A stretch of DNA of 64,000 nt from Pirellulales bacterium (GTDB lineage: Bacteria; Planctomycetota; Planctomycetia; Pirellulales; JANQPP01), in NCBI GenBank assembly GCA_028289405.1, contig JANQPP010000072.1, positions 1-64,000 of the forward strand, read 5' to 3'. Of this stretch, positions 42,156 through 52,894 are shown in pieces; the stretch's first letter is position 1, and every line of letters starts with the position of its first letter. The position numbers and the translations under genes were made by a program. The notes beneath the pieces were generated by a model. The model was not told where the DNA came from. It worked only from the letters and a program-made list of their open reading frames with translations, and did not search any database.

Positions 42156-43295
42156 ATGGATACGCCTTTCTGGAAGTCCTTCCGTGACCAAATGCCCGTG
42201 GCCCGCAAATGGGCCTACTTCGACCATGCCTCCGTTTCCCCACTCTCTCAACGGGTACACGTCGCGCTGGCCAAATGGCTCATGGAAGCGACACAAGAGG
42301 GAAATACTGTCTGGTCCGACTGGAAGCGGCGTGTGGAACATGCTCGGGATGTTGGGGCCCGCCTGCTCGGTGCCGATCGGGGCGAAATCGCGCTCGTCAA
42401 CAACACCACTTGGGGCATCAGCGCCGTGGCGGAGGGTTTCCCCTGGAAATCTGGCGAAAACGTTGTCTTGCTGGACAATGAATTCCCTTCCAATCAGTAT
42501 CCCTGGTTGAACCTGCGGAGCCGGGGAGTGGAGATTCGCCGGATCCCCACGGACCAAGGCCGCCTTTCGTTGTCACGGCTACGGGAAGCCTGCGACAGCG
42601 GCACGCGAATCGTGGCCCTGAGCTGGGTCGGCTTCTCCAGCGGTTATCGCGTGGATCCGGGCGAAGTCGCGGAATTGGTGCATCGGCAGGGAGCTTTGTT
42701 CCTCATGGACGCGATCCAAGGCCTGGGGGCGTTCCCCTTGGACGTGCATGCCACGGGAATCGATTTCCTTGCCGCGGACGGACACAAATGGCTGCTCGGG
42801 CCGGAAGGAGCTGGTTATTTGTACATTCGCCGGGAACACCTAGATCTGCTCAGGCCCATTGGTGTGGGCTGGAACAGCGTCCGCCACGCACACGATTTTG
42901 CCCACATCGAACTCGACATGCGCGATTCGGCGGAGCGGTACGAAGGAGGTTCTCAGAATATGGCCGGCTTCATCGGTTTGGCCGCCAGCGTGGAGCACTT
43001 GTTGGAAATCGGCCCAGCACGGATCGCCGAGCGAATACTGTTCATCTCGGAGGAAGCCTGCCGCCGGCTCCGCGAAATCGGCGCGAACATTGTCAGTTGC
43101 CGGGACGAACAACATGCCTCGGGAATCGTTTCATTTGACTTGCCGAGACAAGACCCGGTCGCCTTGCGACAAAACGCCTTGAACCGTGGCGTGGCGCTTA
43201 GCGCCCGTAACGGACATTTGCGAATCAGCCCTCATTTTTATAACGATGATTCGGACATTGACCGTTTGATAGAAGTGCTGCGTGAAGCGGCCTAA
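42156..43295 (+). CDS. PLP-dependent class V aminotransferase/cysteine desulfurase-like enzyme
   Basis: A 379-residue fold-type I PLP enzyme of the aminotransferase class V group. The ATG at 42156 (MDTPFWKSFRDQMPVARKWAYFDHAS) is preferred, since the track's upstream 23 residues are not family-like. The phosphate/cofactor region is LVNNTTWGISAVAEGF. The aspartate is in LFLMDAIQGLGAFPLDV, and the Schiff-base lysine is in DFLAADGHKWLLGPEGAGYLY (near residue 212). It resembles isopenicillin-N-epimerase-like and NifS/SufS-like members. The usual SufS active-site cysteine loop is not evident, so a role as the missing desulfurase of the suf locus is unproven. It lies directly upstream of coaD. Confidence 0.88.
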   Translation: MDTPFWKSFRDQMPVARKWAYFDHASVSPLSQRVHVALAKWLMEATQEGNTVWSDWKRRVEHARDVGARLLGADRGEIALVNNTTWGISAVAEGFPWKSGENVVLLDNEFPSNQYPWLNLRSRGVEIRRIPTDQGRLSLSRLREACDSGTRIVALSWVGFSSGYRVDPGEVAELVHRQGALFLMDAIQGLGAFPLDVHATGIDFLAADGHKWLLGPEGAGYLYIRREHLDLLRPIGVGWNSVRHAHDFAHIELDMRDSAERYEGGSQNMAGFIGLAASVEHLLEIGPARIAERILFISEEACRRLREIGANIVSCRDEQHASGIVSFDLPRQDPVALRQNALNRGVALSARNGHLRISPHFYNDDSDIDRLIEVLREAA

Positions 43296-43321
43296 ATAAC
43301 ACACTTGTCCGAAAGGTCCAC

Positions 43322-43831
43322 ATGGCCAACTCACGTGATCTCGAATTGGCGGTCTATACTGGGTCGTTCGATCCGGTGACGCTGGGACATCTCAACGTGA
43401 TCGAACGGGGCAGCCGGCTTGTCGGAAAGCTCATCGTGGGGATTGGCATCAACATCGAAAAACCGCCCCTATTCACTCCGGAAGAGCGGGTCCGTCTCGT
43501 GGAACAAGCCACGGCGGAGTTACCGAACGTGGAAGTACGGCAGTTTCGCGGCTTGGCGGTGGCTTTCGTGCGGGAATGCGGTGCCCGGATCATGTTACGG
43601 GGCGTGCGTTCTCTCACCGATATCGAACATGAATTCACGATGACCTTGGCCAACCGCAAGCTCGATCCGGAGATTGATACGATCTGGCTCACCGCCGATG
43701 AGCAGTATTCGCATATCTCGAGTTCGTTGATCCGACAAATTGCCCCCTTGGCGGACGACGGCCAACTCTCCCGCTTCGTCCCTCCGCAAGTGATTCCGTT
43801 GCTGAGAGAAAAGTTGGACTCGAAATCGTAA
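43322..43831 (+). CDS. coaD: Phosphopantetheine adenylyltransferase
   Basis: A 169-residue CoaD, which transfers AMP to 4'-phosphopantetheine in the penultimate step of coenzyme A synthesis. The nucleotidyltransferase motif T/HxGH appears as YTGSFDPVTLGHLNVIERG near residue 13. The substrate loop RGVRSLTDIEHEFTMTLANRKL and the second signature EQYSHISSSLIRQIA (the ISSxx-R motif) follow. Length is typical. ATG at 43322 has AAAGG eight bases upstream. It follows the aminotransferase gene by 26 bases and is probably co-transcribed. Confidence 0.96.
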   Translation: MANSRDLELAVYTGSFDPVTLGHLNVIERGSRLVGKLIVGIGINIEKPPLFTPEERVRLVEQATAELPNVEVRQFRGLAVAFVRECGARIMLRGVRSLTDIEHEFTMTLANRKLDPEIDTIWLTADEQYSHISSSLIRQIAPLADDGQLSRFVPPQVIPLLREKLDSKS

Positions 43832-43861
43832 GCACCGCCGGCGTCGCGGCGAAGCTTGCGG

Positions 43862-44548
43862 TCATTGGGTTCGTCGACGGCGTAATTGCGTCACCAGCCA
43901 GGCTCCACCGCAAGCTGCCAGCACCCAGGCCGCAGGTTCTGGAACGACATTATGCAGAAAAACATTGTCCGCCAAGATGTCGTCGGCGAAGGCGCGAATC
44001 GGGATGTCGATAGGAGTGCCATCGGCAAGCGTGCCCACCAACTGTTTCGCGCCGTCCAGCGGAATGTCCGGCGCGGCGAAAATGGTTTCCAGCCGAAGAT
44101 CCTGGCCGAAGACATGGATCGTGCCTGGCTGGGCTCCGGAGAGAAACATTTGGGCCGTCGGGGCAAAGACTCCGCCCGAGATAACAAATGTGCCATTGTC
44201 ATCCGCGCGAAGGTCCTGGGTGAACGTCCCTCCAGAGATATTCACCTTCCCTCCGCTCTTCGACACGGCTCGTGGCTCGAACAGGATTCCGCCCACCGTG
44301 CCTCCCACGATGTCCACGATGCCGAAGTCTTCCACGGTGATCAGGTCGAGTTCCGCACCATCGACCACTCGGAGCAGCGGGACGAATTCATCACTGACGA
44401 GCCCTTGGACCACCGCGCGGTCACCGGCGGCCGTATTGCTACCGTCCAAGGTCATGTTGTCGCGGACGAAGATGGTCTCTCCTGACGCCGAAACTCCGAG
44501 CATGTGGATTGCAAGTGTCACGCCGGCCAACCAACCAAGCTGTTTCAT
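43862..44548 (-). CDS. PEP-CTERM surface protein, beta-rich
   Basis: From ATG 44548 (MKQLGWLAGVTLAIHMLGVSASGE) it is 228 residues. GGAG lies about seven bases upstream, and the track ORF extends far upstream without coding character. After the signal peptide the body is glycine- and asparagine-rich beta sequence (DIVGGTVGGILFEPRAV, KVNISGGTFTQDL, VISGGVFAP) resembling a parallel beta-helix. It ends VVPEPAAWVLAACGGAWLVTQLRRRRTQ, a textbook PEP-CTERM signal with PEP, hydrophobic stretch and Arg cluster. It is an expected exosortase substrate. No enzymatic motif is visible. A role as surface or matrix protein is inferred. Confidence 0.8.
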   Translation of the reverse strand: MKQLGWLAGVTLAIHMLGVSASGETIFVRDNMTLDGSNTAAGDRAVVQGLVSDEFVPLLRVVDGAELDLITVEDFGIVDIVGGTVGGILFEPRAVSKSGGKVNISGGTFTQDLRADDNGTFVISGGVFAPTAQMFLSGAQPGTIHVFGQDLRLETIFAAPDIPLDGAKQLVGTLADGTPIDIPIRAFADDILADNVFLHNVVPEPAAWVLAACGGAWLVTQLRRRRTQ

Positions 44549-44693
44549 CATGGAACTCCGAAATGAGACGAATGCGCCCCCGGGGACCCCCTTCACACGC
44601 AGTGCGCCATCTAGTTCACCCATTGGTGTGTTTCCTACGTCACCAGCCTCGCTTTGCCGCTGAATCCTGGCAGTTCCTCCTGGAGATGACCTT

Positions 44694-45662
44694 TTACTGA
44701 ACCACGACGTTGAGCGTCTCTTGTCCGCCGGTGATCGTTTCAATCGCGTCTCGGATCGCATCCACGTGGTAGAACAGGGCGTTGGCTGAGCTATGCGGAT
44801 AAGGGAGCGTCTGCTTTTCCGTGCCGCAGGCACCGTTGTACGAAGTGGAGACATTGGTTCCGACGAGGAGTGGCTCGACAAATCCTGAGGCGGTCGCGAA
44901 ACACGGTCCGCCCGAATCCCCCCATTTTAATTGACATTCATCCCGTCCGATGGTGGAGCTGCTGCCAGCGGGGTCCATATTGAATTGAATCCGGCGGAAT
45001 CCGGCCCAGTAGCCCTCAATCACACGGTTGACTCGGTTTCGGCCCAGCCGAACACTCTGCTGTCGTTGGGTCGGCGTAAAATAGGCACCATTGGAGGTAT
45101 GCCGTCCCCAAATCAACAGTGGGCGTCCAAAATATCGATCCGGATCCAGCTCTCCCGCTCCGTTACTCAGCACCAAGATCGAATATGTCGCCACCCCATA
45201 AGGAACGACCGACGAATCGAGTTGGACCAAGGCCACGTCAGACCACGGGCCACCAATTTCGCGGCCCAGGCCGTGAGGATCTCCTCCATCCCCGGTGCGA
45301 TACATCACCCGAAACGGTCCCACACGTTCCGCATCCGGTCCATGGCCAAGGAAAAAGTAGGCATCATCACCGACCAAAGGCCGTTGATGGTGGGCCGTGA
45401 CACCCACTGTGGGCGAGAGCATCGTGACCCATTTGACATCGTTCGTGAATCGGCCTATGCCGGACCAGTCCCACCTTTTCCCTAAAAATCGACTGCTAGC
45501 TGCTCCATTGGCGTCATGAAAACGGTGGTGCCTTTCGGGATCAAACTGTTGGATGCAAATCTGAGCCTGAAGGCGGGCCCCACCTACCAGAACGATGCCG
45601 CAGAGAAAGGCAAACCATAGGGTGCAACGGTGGAGATAGCGCGCCGACGGAAGTTGGTACAT
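44694..45662 (-). CDS. Secreted trypsin-like serine protease
   Basis: A 322-residue exported protein. The ATG at 45662 (MYQLPSARYLHRCTLWFAFLCGIVLVGG) follows a strong ribosome-binding site, GAGGAGA, and starts a signal peptide. The chymotrypsin triad is recognisable: His in GVTAHHQRP (near residue 87), Asp in SDVALVQLDSS (near residue 140) and Ser in KWGDSGGPCFATASG (near residue 247). Cysteines in DECQLKWGDSGGPCF suggest a disulfide near the active site. It has no PEP-CTERM tail, although it sits between two PEP-CTERM genes on the same strand. Role is unknown. It may process surface proteins or be secreted. Confidence 0.75.
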   Translation of the reverse strand: MYQLPSARYLHRCTLWFAFLCGIVLVGGARLQAQICIQQFDPERHHRFHDANGAASSRFLGKRWDWSGIGRFTNDVKWVTMLSPTVGVTAHHQRPLVGDDAYFFLGHGPDAERVGPFRVMYRTGDGGDPHGLGREIGGPWSDVALVQLDSSVVPYGVATYSILVLSNGAGELDPDRYFGRPLLIWGRHTSNGAYFTPTQRQQSVRLGRNRVNRVIEGYWAGFRRIQFNMDPAGSSSTIGRDECQLKWGDSGGPCFATASGFVEPLLVGTNVSTSYNGACGTEKQTLPYPHSSANALFYHVDAIRDAIETITGGQETLNVVVQ

Positions 45663-45792
45663 GATGTCTCCTCGGATCAAGCGGGAAGCAAGTTCAGTCG
45701 CTAGAAAGCGAGCCCGTTAGGCACCCCTTCAACGACATTCCTTTTACCGTAGCGAAGGGTTACGGCAGACGCCAGGAAATGGCGCGCGATCC

Positions 45793-45833
45793 AAAAAAAT
45801 ACGCAACATGTGTTGGGAGCATTTTACCCAACA
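45793..45833 (-). terminator. Possible terminator after the choice-of-anchor L gene
   Basis: On the minus strand, TGTTGGG pairs with CCCAACA (45827-45833 with 45811-45817) around a nine-base loop, and a run of seven T follows after an 11-base spacer (45793-45799). The spacer is longer than usual for an intrinsic terminator, so function is uncertain. It lies about 40 bases past the gene end. Confidence 0.35.
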
Positions 45834-45873
45834 CCGTGCTAGAAGAGACAAGATACCCGTTTTGGTAGAGTTT

Positions 45874-46809
45874 TTAACGCCTCCAGCGTCGCCACGCGAC
45901 CGGGAGCACCAATAGAATCCCCCAAATCAGCAGCGATGACGGCTCGGGGTTCTGATGCGTGGAAACTGCTGATGTGACCACCACTTGTGGAGGTAAAGCC
46001 GATTGCCCGTCGCGAAAACTCCTTCCGCGAATGAATACGGCGGAATCCAGGTTACCATCGGAAGTGTCGGCGATGGCGATCTTAATGCGGTGGGTTCCAG
46101 CGCCGAGCCCAAGGCGCTGCGCGGTTAGCACTTGGGTCATGCCATCGAATTCCGTACCAATCGTGGCCGGATTGACGTTTCCGCGATAAAGGTCAGCGTT
46201 CACATTAGGATTGATCGTATTTACCGTGATCGGGATATCCGTGCCGGGCACGAGCGCGATATTTTCCTGAGCGCCCCCTTCCGGGGTGATGAAAAAGCCG
46301 AACACGTCATTGAACTGGCTGCCCACGAAGTCAATGTATTCCTCGGAAGCGAATACAAAATCGAAAAACAAATCGCCGCCATCGGTGATGAAATCGAATT
46401 CGAGGATCGCGGCATCAAGGGTAAAGCCAGTCGTCAGTCCTTCCAGATCGGAGTCACCACTGGATCCGAAATCATACGAGGAATCGTCAAACGGGTCGCC
46501 TACGCCGAGAACTTCTCCGACCCCCCCATTGCCATTGGGGCCGTTGGCCTGCTCCGCTTTGCCGGTGGAGAGGATGATCCCGGAATTGAAGCCCAATCCA
46601 TCGGCGACTCCGCCGGTGAAGACGCCAGACGAACCGGAGGCGCCCGTATAGCTTGCTTGTCCGGAAAGCGTGATCCCTGGGCCAAGAATGGTATTGGCTA
46701 GTTCAGACGCGTCCCCAGTCGATTGGATCACAGCAGCCGATAAGGACGCCGCTGAGACACTGAACGCGCAGACAGTCGCAGAAACAAAGCCCCATGTTCT
46801 CCCGAACAT
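45874..46809 (-). CDS. PEP-CTERM protein with choice-of-anchor L domain
   Basis: From ATG 46809 (MFGRTWGFVSATVCAFSVSAASLSAA) it is 311 residues, with AGGGAG upstream and a signal peptide. The body matches the choice-of-anchor L domain: DASELANTILGPGITLSGQASYTG, GIILSTGKAEQANGPN, ILEFDFITDGGDLFFDFVFASEEYIDFVGSQFNDVFGFF. This domain occurs on proteins with varied surface-sorting signals. The C-terminus, NPEPSSLLIWGILLVLPVAWRRWRR, is the PEP-CTERM signal with PEP, one hydrophobic segment and a basic end. It is therefore a probable substrate of the local exosortase. It is divergent from the lipoprotein gene. Confidence 0.87.
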   Translation of the reverse strand: MFGRTWGFVSATVCAFSVSAASLSAAVIQSTGDASELANTILGPGITLSGQASYTGASGSSGVFTGGVADGLGFNSGIILSTGKAEQANGPNGNGGVGEVLGVGDPFDDSSYDFGSSGDSDLEGLTTGFTLDAAILEFDFITDGGDLFFDFVFASEEYIDFVGSQFNDVFGFFITPEGGAQENIALVPGTDIPITVNTINPNVNADLYRGNVNPATIGTEFDGMTQVLTAQRLGLGAGTHRIKIAIADTSDGNLDSAVFIRGRSFRDGQSALPPQVVVTSAVSTHQNPEPSSLLIWGILLVLPVAWRRWRR

Positions 46810-47178
46810 GATTAGAACTCCCTTGATTTGGGGCTGGCCCGCGCCCCCGTGCGCGCCTGCCGTCTGGGTGGAGCCATCCCATTTTTGAAAATGGGGATTT
46901 GCCCACCTGCCCGACATCTTAACGGATTTTGCGAATGAGGCAAGCTATGCGCGGATTGACATTGGCAAAATTTCGTCGGAATGCTATTGGGCTCTTTGCG
47001 GAATATCGGTCATCCGCACGCGCAGTGCAACTTCGAGCATGCATCCGACGCCGATCAAGCGGTTACGTGATGGTTGGGTCGTTCCGTATGTTTCCGGCTT
47101 CATAAGTTACGGCGCCGAAAAAGCGGTACGTCCGCGCGGAGTTGCATCCGCGGCAAGCGAAGGGAACGGATTCCCAGA
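46810..47178. other. Divergent intergenic region
   Basis: About 370 bases between the choice-of-anchor L gene and the lipoprotein gene, expected to hold promoters for both. Track ORFs that start here are upstream extensions of the flanking genes without family-like residues. No other feature recognised. Confidence 0.5.
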
Positions 47179-48186
47179 ATGCGGCAATTCGCGGAGGCAA
47201 TTTGGCTCACGCTCGCCATGGGCATGCTCATTTGCGGCATGGCCGGTTGCCGTGCGCGAGGGAATAGCCTTGAACTTCTGGAACAAGAAAACCTGCGGCT
47301 AGAGGACCGTATCTATGAATTAGAATACGACTTAGAGCAAGCCCAGGCGGAATTGGAAGCGATTCGCGAGCAGAATGACGACAATTCCAACACAAGCCGG
47401 CCCCCGCTATTTCGAAACCTAGACCCGGGCAAGCCATTGCGTGAACGTGACCTCGATCAAGATGGCATGGATCCTCCAACCACGAGAGACGACGGCCTGG
47501 ACCTCGAGCCTCCTGGTGTCGATTTGGGGCCGCCGGCAGCCAGCCAAGACGATGCTTCCGGACCTTTGATGCCCGAAGAAATCGGAACCGGCCAGCTATC
47601 ACGAAAGACGGACTCAGGACGCGGAGTACGATTCGCGAGAAACCGATCGCAAGAGAGTGGCTCCGAAGTCGGCAGAATTTCCATCAACCGGCTGCTCACC
47701 GGGGGGTATGACGCGGATGGCAAACCTGGGGATGATGGCTTATTGCTCGTGATCGAACAGTACAATCCGCGAGGGGAGCTGGTGCATGTGCGCGGTGAGT
47801 TGCATATCGCCCTCCGGGACCCGTCAAAGTTTGGAAAATCGGCGGAGCTTGCGCGATGGCAATTCGCTCCACATGAGTTGCCACGACATTTCCAACGCGA
47901 CGCGCTCGGTGACACGCTACACTTCAAGCTGCCCTGGCCAGGGCCCGCTCCCACGAAGCAGCGTTTGAGCCTGGAAGCCCGTTTCACGACGCTGACGGGA
48001 GAGGAATTCGAGGCCCAAGGCATCGTCATGCTCGACCCGACGATCCGTTGGGCTCCGAGAGCCGCCGACAATTTGGTCCGTACGCCACGCCGGCAGCCAG
48101 CCTCGCGACGTCACCCGCCAAGAGCAACCCTTGAACAGCGGATTGAGGAAGCCACGCGGTTGCCCACGTGGTCCCCTTACCGTTAG
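47179..48186 (+). CDS. Predicted lipoprotein with N-terminal coiled coil
   Basis: From ATG 47179 (MRQFAEAIWLTLAMGMLICGMAGC) it is 335 residues. The hydrophobic segment ends in the lipobox GMAGC, so the mature protein would start at a lipidated Cys near residue 24. A coiled coil follows (LELLEQENLRLEDRIYELEYDLEQAQAELEAIRE). An acidic, proline-rich, probably disordered linker comes next. A C-terminal domain of about 170 residues (ISINRLLTGGYDADGKPGDDGLLLVIEQYNPRGELVHVRGELHIALRD) looks like a beta sandwich. No family is recognised. A role in the envelope, tethered to a membrane, is inferred from the lipobox. Confidence 0.72.
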   Translation: MRQFAEAIWLTLAMGMLICGMAGCRARGNSLELLEQENLRLEDRIYELEYDLEQAQAELEAIREQNDDNSNTSRPPLFRNLDPGKPLRERDLDQDGMDPPTTRDDGLDLEPPGVDLGPPAASQDDASGPLMPEEIGTGQLSRKTDSGRGVRFARNRSQESGSEVGRISINRLLTGGYDADGKPGDDGLLLVIEQYNPRGELVHVRGELHIALRDPSKFGKSAELARWQFAPHELPRHFQRDALGDTLHFKLPWPGPAPTKQRLSLEARFTTLTGEEFEAQGIVMLDPTIRWAPRAADNLVRTPRRQPASRRHPPRATLEQRIEEATRLPTWSPYR

Positions 48187-48217
48187 GCATCACCCAAGGT
48201 AACTTGCAAGGGAAGCG

Positions 48218-49579
<1,362 letters not shown>

Positions 49580-50431
49580 TCAACGCGGCGGCGGCAGGAT
49601 GGCCATGAGCCGCAGTGGCGCGCCGCTACCACCGCCGATTTTCATCGGCAAGGCAATGACCGTGGCGCCCAACTCGGGCAGTTTTTCCAGATGGGCGACG
49701 TTTTCAAACGCCGGCACGTCGTGGCTGAACAAGGTGACGTGGCTTTGGAATCGTGAAGATTGGCCGTAATCGATACTAGGAGTGTCGATCCCAATCGCTT
49801 TGATCGATCGTTGTTCGACAAGCCACTTCGCGGCCAATGGATCGAGACCGGGAAAGTGCAAATCCGTGACCGCCTCGGGGCCCGTTTTATTGGTGCCAAG
49901 GTACCTCTCTCGGTCATGCCAGTGACGTCCGTGGCCGGTCCTCAAGAGGACGATGACATCGATGAGTTGCCGGCCATGTTGCGTTTCCCACCTTCGCAAG
50001 TTGGCTACGCGGACCTGGTAATCACGGTTTTCCTCGCAGGACTTGGTCACGTCGATCACCGCCGTGGCTCCCACGAGCCGGTGCAACGGAATTTCGTCGA
50101 CCGTTTGTCCGGTCTCGAAGAAATGAATGGGAGCGTCGATATGCGTGCCCCCATGCTCGGCGGACTTGAAGCGATTCGCAGCGTAGTAGTACCCCTTGGG
50201 CGTGATGCCCGCCGGTCCCCGAATGAGTTGAAATCCATCCTCGGTGGGCCAATAGACAGTGCTGCGATCGAATGGATGCGTCAAATCCACGAGCTGAACC
50301 GAGCTGCTGTTGGCAAATGAGGGAAAGGTAGCGGGCTGATTTTCGGAGTCTGGTTGAGCCGACTGCGCCGCCACAGGATCAAGAGTGAGGCAAAAGCATG
50401 CCAGCCAAAATAATTTGCGCGAAGGATACAT
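49580..50431 (-). CDS. Secreted cyclase-family (kynurenine-formamidase-like) metal hydrolase
   Basis: From ATG 50431 (MYPSRKLFWLACFCLTLDPVAAQ) it is 283 residues with a signal peptide, and AGGAAAAGAG lies upstream. The track's 39 earlier residues are not supported. The metal-binding signature of the cyclase/KynB superfamily is SAEHGGTHIDAPIHF (near residue 95), and VDLTHPFDRSTVYWP occupies the conserved start of the domain. VVLLRTGHGRHW and IGIDTPSIDYGQSS are further conserved blocks. Members hydrolyse amides or lactones. Export makes kynurenine formamidase itself unlikely, so the substrate is unknown. Confidence 0.85.
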   Translation of the reverse strand: MYPSRKLFWLACFCLTLDPVAAQSAQPDSENQPATFPSFANSSSVQLVDLTHPFDRSTVYWPTEDGFQLIRGPAGITPKGYYYAANRFKSAEHGGTHIDAPIHFFETGQTVDEIPLHRLVGATAVIDVTKSCEENRDYQVRVANLRRWETQHGRQLIDVIVLLRTGHGRHWHDRERYLGTNKTGPEAVTDLHFPGLDPLAAKWLVEQRSIKAIGIDTPSIDYGQSSRFQSHVTLFSHDVPAFENVAHLEKLPELGATVIALPMKIGGGSGAPLRLMAILPPPR

Positions 50432-50878
50432 GCGTACTCTTTTCCTGCTTAATAGTTGGGTCGCTGGAAACGCTGGCACTGTGAATAATAGGCGTGCCAG
50501 CGTTTCGATGCCAACAGACGCGGCCCCCTGGCATCTGGCCCGCCGCATGTCGATGAATCAGAGCCATACAATCACTTTCCTCGCCTATCGCACAAGCCCC
50601 AGTGGCGTTGAGATGGTTTTCTTCGATTGTTTAATCTGTGCAAGCGTATAGTACTTGCGGTGATTGACCGCCCTCTCGCGGCGGCTTAAAGTAGAAAAAA
50701 TTAAGTCTCGTTGCGGCAAATAATGTGTTCCACCCGCCGTGTTTCGTTGTGAATGGCTTCACTTCGAAGGTGGCGAAGCGCCCTGAAAAGCCGGCGAGAT
50801 CCTGTCTTGATGCCATCGTGAATGTTCGAAAGATTCCCTCCCAAGCCGTCTTGCGTGGCACGAACCGATCGGAATCGC
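50432..50878. other. Divergent intergenic region upstream of hisF
   Basis: About 450 bases between the cyclase gene (minus) and hisF (plus). I looked for a histidine-rich leader peptide or attenuator upstream of hisF and saw none. ORFs here are short and not family-like. Both promoters are presumed to lie here but cannot be placed. Confidence 0.5.
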
Positions 50879-51664
50879 ATGCTTGCCAATCGAGTCATCC
50901 CTTGTTTGGACGTCGATCGCGGCCGCGTCGTGAAAGGGACGAATTTCCTGAATTTGCGCGATGCGGGGGATCCTGTGGAAGTCGCCCAACGGTACGAACG
51001 GGAAGGTGCCGACGAGCTGGTCTTCTTGGATATCACGGCCAGCCATGAGCAGCGGGACATCATGTTGGATGTCGTCCGGCGCACGGCGGAAGTAATTTTC
51101 ATGCCGCTCACCGTGGGTGGGGGTATCCGCACATTGGAAGACATTCGCAATCTGCTGAGGGCGGGATGCGACAAAGTCTCACTCAACTCCGCCGCTGTGT
51201 TGGATCCGGAATTCGTCTCGCGGGCGGCAGAGCGGTTCGGCAGCCAATGCATTGTCGTGAACATCGACCCCAAGCGCGTGGACCGTGACGGGGATGAAAT
51301 TTGGGAAGTCCACACACATGGTGGGCGAAAGGGTACCGGGCTGGAGGCGGTCGCCTGGGCCCGGGAAGCGGAACGACTGGGGGCGGGAGAAATCGTGCTG
51401 ACATCCATGGATGCGGATGGCACCAAGGACGGCTACGATTTGGAGATGACCGCGGCGGTCAGCTCCGCGGTCACCGTGCCGGTGGTGGCGAGCGGGGGCG
51501 CGGGTTGTCCCCAACACTTGGCCGATGCGATACAATTAGGGAAGGCGGATGCGGCACTCGCCGCTAGCATTTTCCACTTCGGCGAATATTCGATCGAAGA
51601 AACCAAGGAAATCATGGCGCGGCGGGGCATTCCCGTGCGGCATAGCTCCGTTCCAAGCGGGTGA
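50879..51664 (+). CDS. hisF: Imidazole glycerol phosphate synthase cyclase subunit
   Basis: A 261-residue HisF, the cyclase half of the HisH-HisF enzyme that forms imidazole glycerol phosphate and AICAR in histidine synthesis. The ATG at 50879 ([20 protein letters not shown]) is the normal family start. The track adds 19 residues upstream. The catalytic aspartates are in PCLDV (residue 11) and [13 protein letters not shown] (near residue 130), and the phosphate loops are [12 protein letters not shown] and [13 protein letters not shown]. Length is normal. hisH and the other his genes are not adjacent, so it is a stand-alone gene here. It lies 51 bases upstream of the pilT-like gene. Confidence 0.97.
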   Translation: MLANRVIPCLDVDRGRVVKGTNFLNLRDAGDPVEVAQRYEREGADELVFLDITASHEQRDIMLDVVRRTAEVIFMPLTVGGGIRTLEDIRNLLRAGCDKVSLNSAAVLDPEFVSRAAERFGSQCIVVNIDPKRVDRDGDEIWEVHTHGGRKGTGLEAVAWAREAERLGAGEIVLTSMDADGTKDGYDLEMTAAVSSAVTVPVVASGGAGCPQHLADAIQLGKADAALAASIFHFGEYSIEETKEIMARRGIPVRHSSVPSG

Positions 51665-51715
51665 CTCACTGATCACGAGCCTTTAACGGTTCAGGACGAC
51701 AGAGGAGGATCTTCC

Positions 51716-52894
51716 ATGGCGACAATTGAAGACGTCAAACCTGATGCGTCCGCGAATCCCGTAAAAGTGCCGGAGCGTTTCATCAAGAAACGCGAGCCCA
51801 AGGAGGTCGATAAGCTTTTTAGAGCCCTCGTGCGGCTGCAAGGAAGCGACCTGCATCTCAAGGTGGAACGTCCGCCCATCGTGCGCGTCAACGGCACGCT
51901 CCGTCCGCTGGACCACCCGCCGATTGGCGATGAGGAAATGGTGCGATTGCTGTTTCCTCTCATGGATGAACGTAATCGCCGCATCTTCGACGAGACAGGA
52001 GGCGCGGACTTCGCGCACGTCGTGGAGGTCGATGGAATCAATTGGCGGTTTCGTGTCAATTTGTTGCAGCAGATGGGCAAAGTGGGCCTGGTCGCCCGGC
52101 GAGTGAACAATTTCATCCCCAATTTCGAGGGATTGTACCTTCCCGATTCCATGGAAAAGTTGTGCCACTATGACCAAGGCATGGTGCTGCTGGCGGGCGT
52201 GACCGGCTCGGGAAAAAGTACGACGATCGCCTCGATGCTAAATTTCATCAACCGCCACTATCGAAAACACATCCTCACCTTGGAAGACCCCATTGAATTT
52301 GTCTTCACGGAAGAAAAAAGCCTGATCAACCAACGCGAGATCGGCATGGATGTGGTGGATTTCGAAATTGGCATGAAGCACGCCGTCCGTGAAGACCCCG
52401 ATGTGATGCTCGTCGGTGAAATGCGTGATGAGGAAACCTTCATGACGGCGATCCACGCCGCCGAAACGGGCCACTTGGTCTACGGGACGATTCACGCCTC
52501 GAGCGCGCCGTCCACCATCGGCCGTATTTTGGACCTTTTTCCCGAGAGCATGCATCCGGCCTTGCGCTCGGCGATGGCCATGAACATGAAGGGGATCGTG
52601 GCACAAAAGCTGCTCCCCTCGATCAAGGAGGGCGTAGGCCGCGTACCGACGTGCGAAATCATGTATTTCAACCCCACCGTCCGGAAGTTGATTCTCGAAG
52701 AAAAAGACGAAAAGCTTTCCGACGCGATCCGCATGAGTGCCTCCGAAGGCATGCAAGATTTCACCATGAGCCTGAAATCCTTGATCGATAGGGAATTGAT
52801 CGACCGTCAAACGGCATTTGAAGTGGCTCCCAACGTGGAAGCCCTCAAAATGGCCCTCAAAGGCATCGACGTGGCTGCACCTGGGATTCTTTGA
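51716..52894 (+). CDS. PilT-like twitching/secretion ATPase
   Basis: A 392-residue hexameric ATPase of the PilT/GspE superfamily. Walker A is AGVTGSGKSTTIASM (near residue 161). The Asp box is LEDPIEFVF, Walker B is VMLVGEMRDEETF, and the His box is ETGHLVYGTIHASSAPSTI. All catalytic elements are intact. The N-terminal domain (LQGSDLHLKVERPPIVRVNGTLRPLD) is the PAS-like domain of PilT. PilT retracts type IV pili. No pilin or pilC gene is adjacent, so it may work with dispersed pilus or secretion genes. GAGG lies seven bases upstream of the ATG. The stop overlaps the next gene's start (TGATG), indicating translational coupling. Confidence 0.9.
   Translation: MATIEDVKPDASANPVKVPERFIKKREPKEVDKLFRALVRLQGSDLHLKVERPPIVRVNGTLRPLDHPPIGDEEMVRLLFPLMDERNRRIFDETGGADFAHVVEVDGINWRFRVNLLQQMGKVGLVARRVNNFIPNFEGLYLPDSMEKLCHYDQGMVLLAGVTGSGKSTTIASMLNFINRHYRKHILTLEDPIEFVFTEEKSLINQREIGMDVVDFEIGMKHAVREDPDVMLVGEMRDEETFMTAIHAAETGHLVYGTIHASSAPSTIGRILDLFPESMHPALRSAMAMNMKGIVAQKLLPSIKEGVGRVPTCEIMYFNPTVRKLILEEKDEKLSDAIRMSASEGMQDFTMSLKSLIDRELIDRQTAFEVAPNVEALKMALKGIDVAAPGIL

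Noticed and set aside
42156-43295. Assignment of the class V aminotransferase as SufS
   Set aside because: It is 14 kb from the suf genes on the opposite strand and the typical SufS cysteine loop was not identified, so only a general class V call is made.
50432-50878. Histidine attenuator upstream of hisF
   Set aside because: Searched for a leader ORF with runs of His codons and a terminator. Neither was found.
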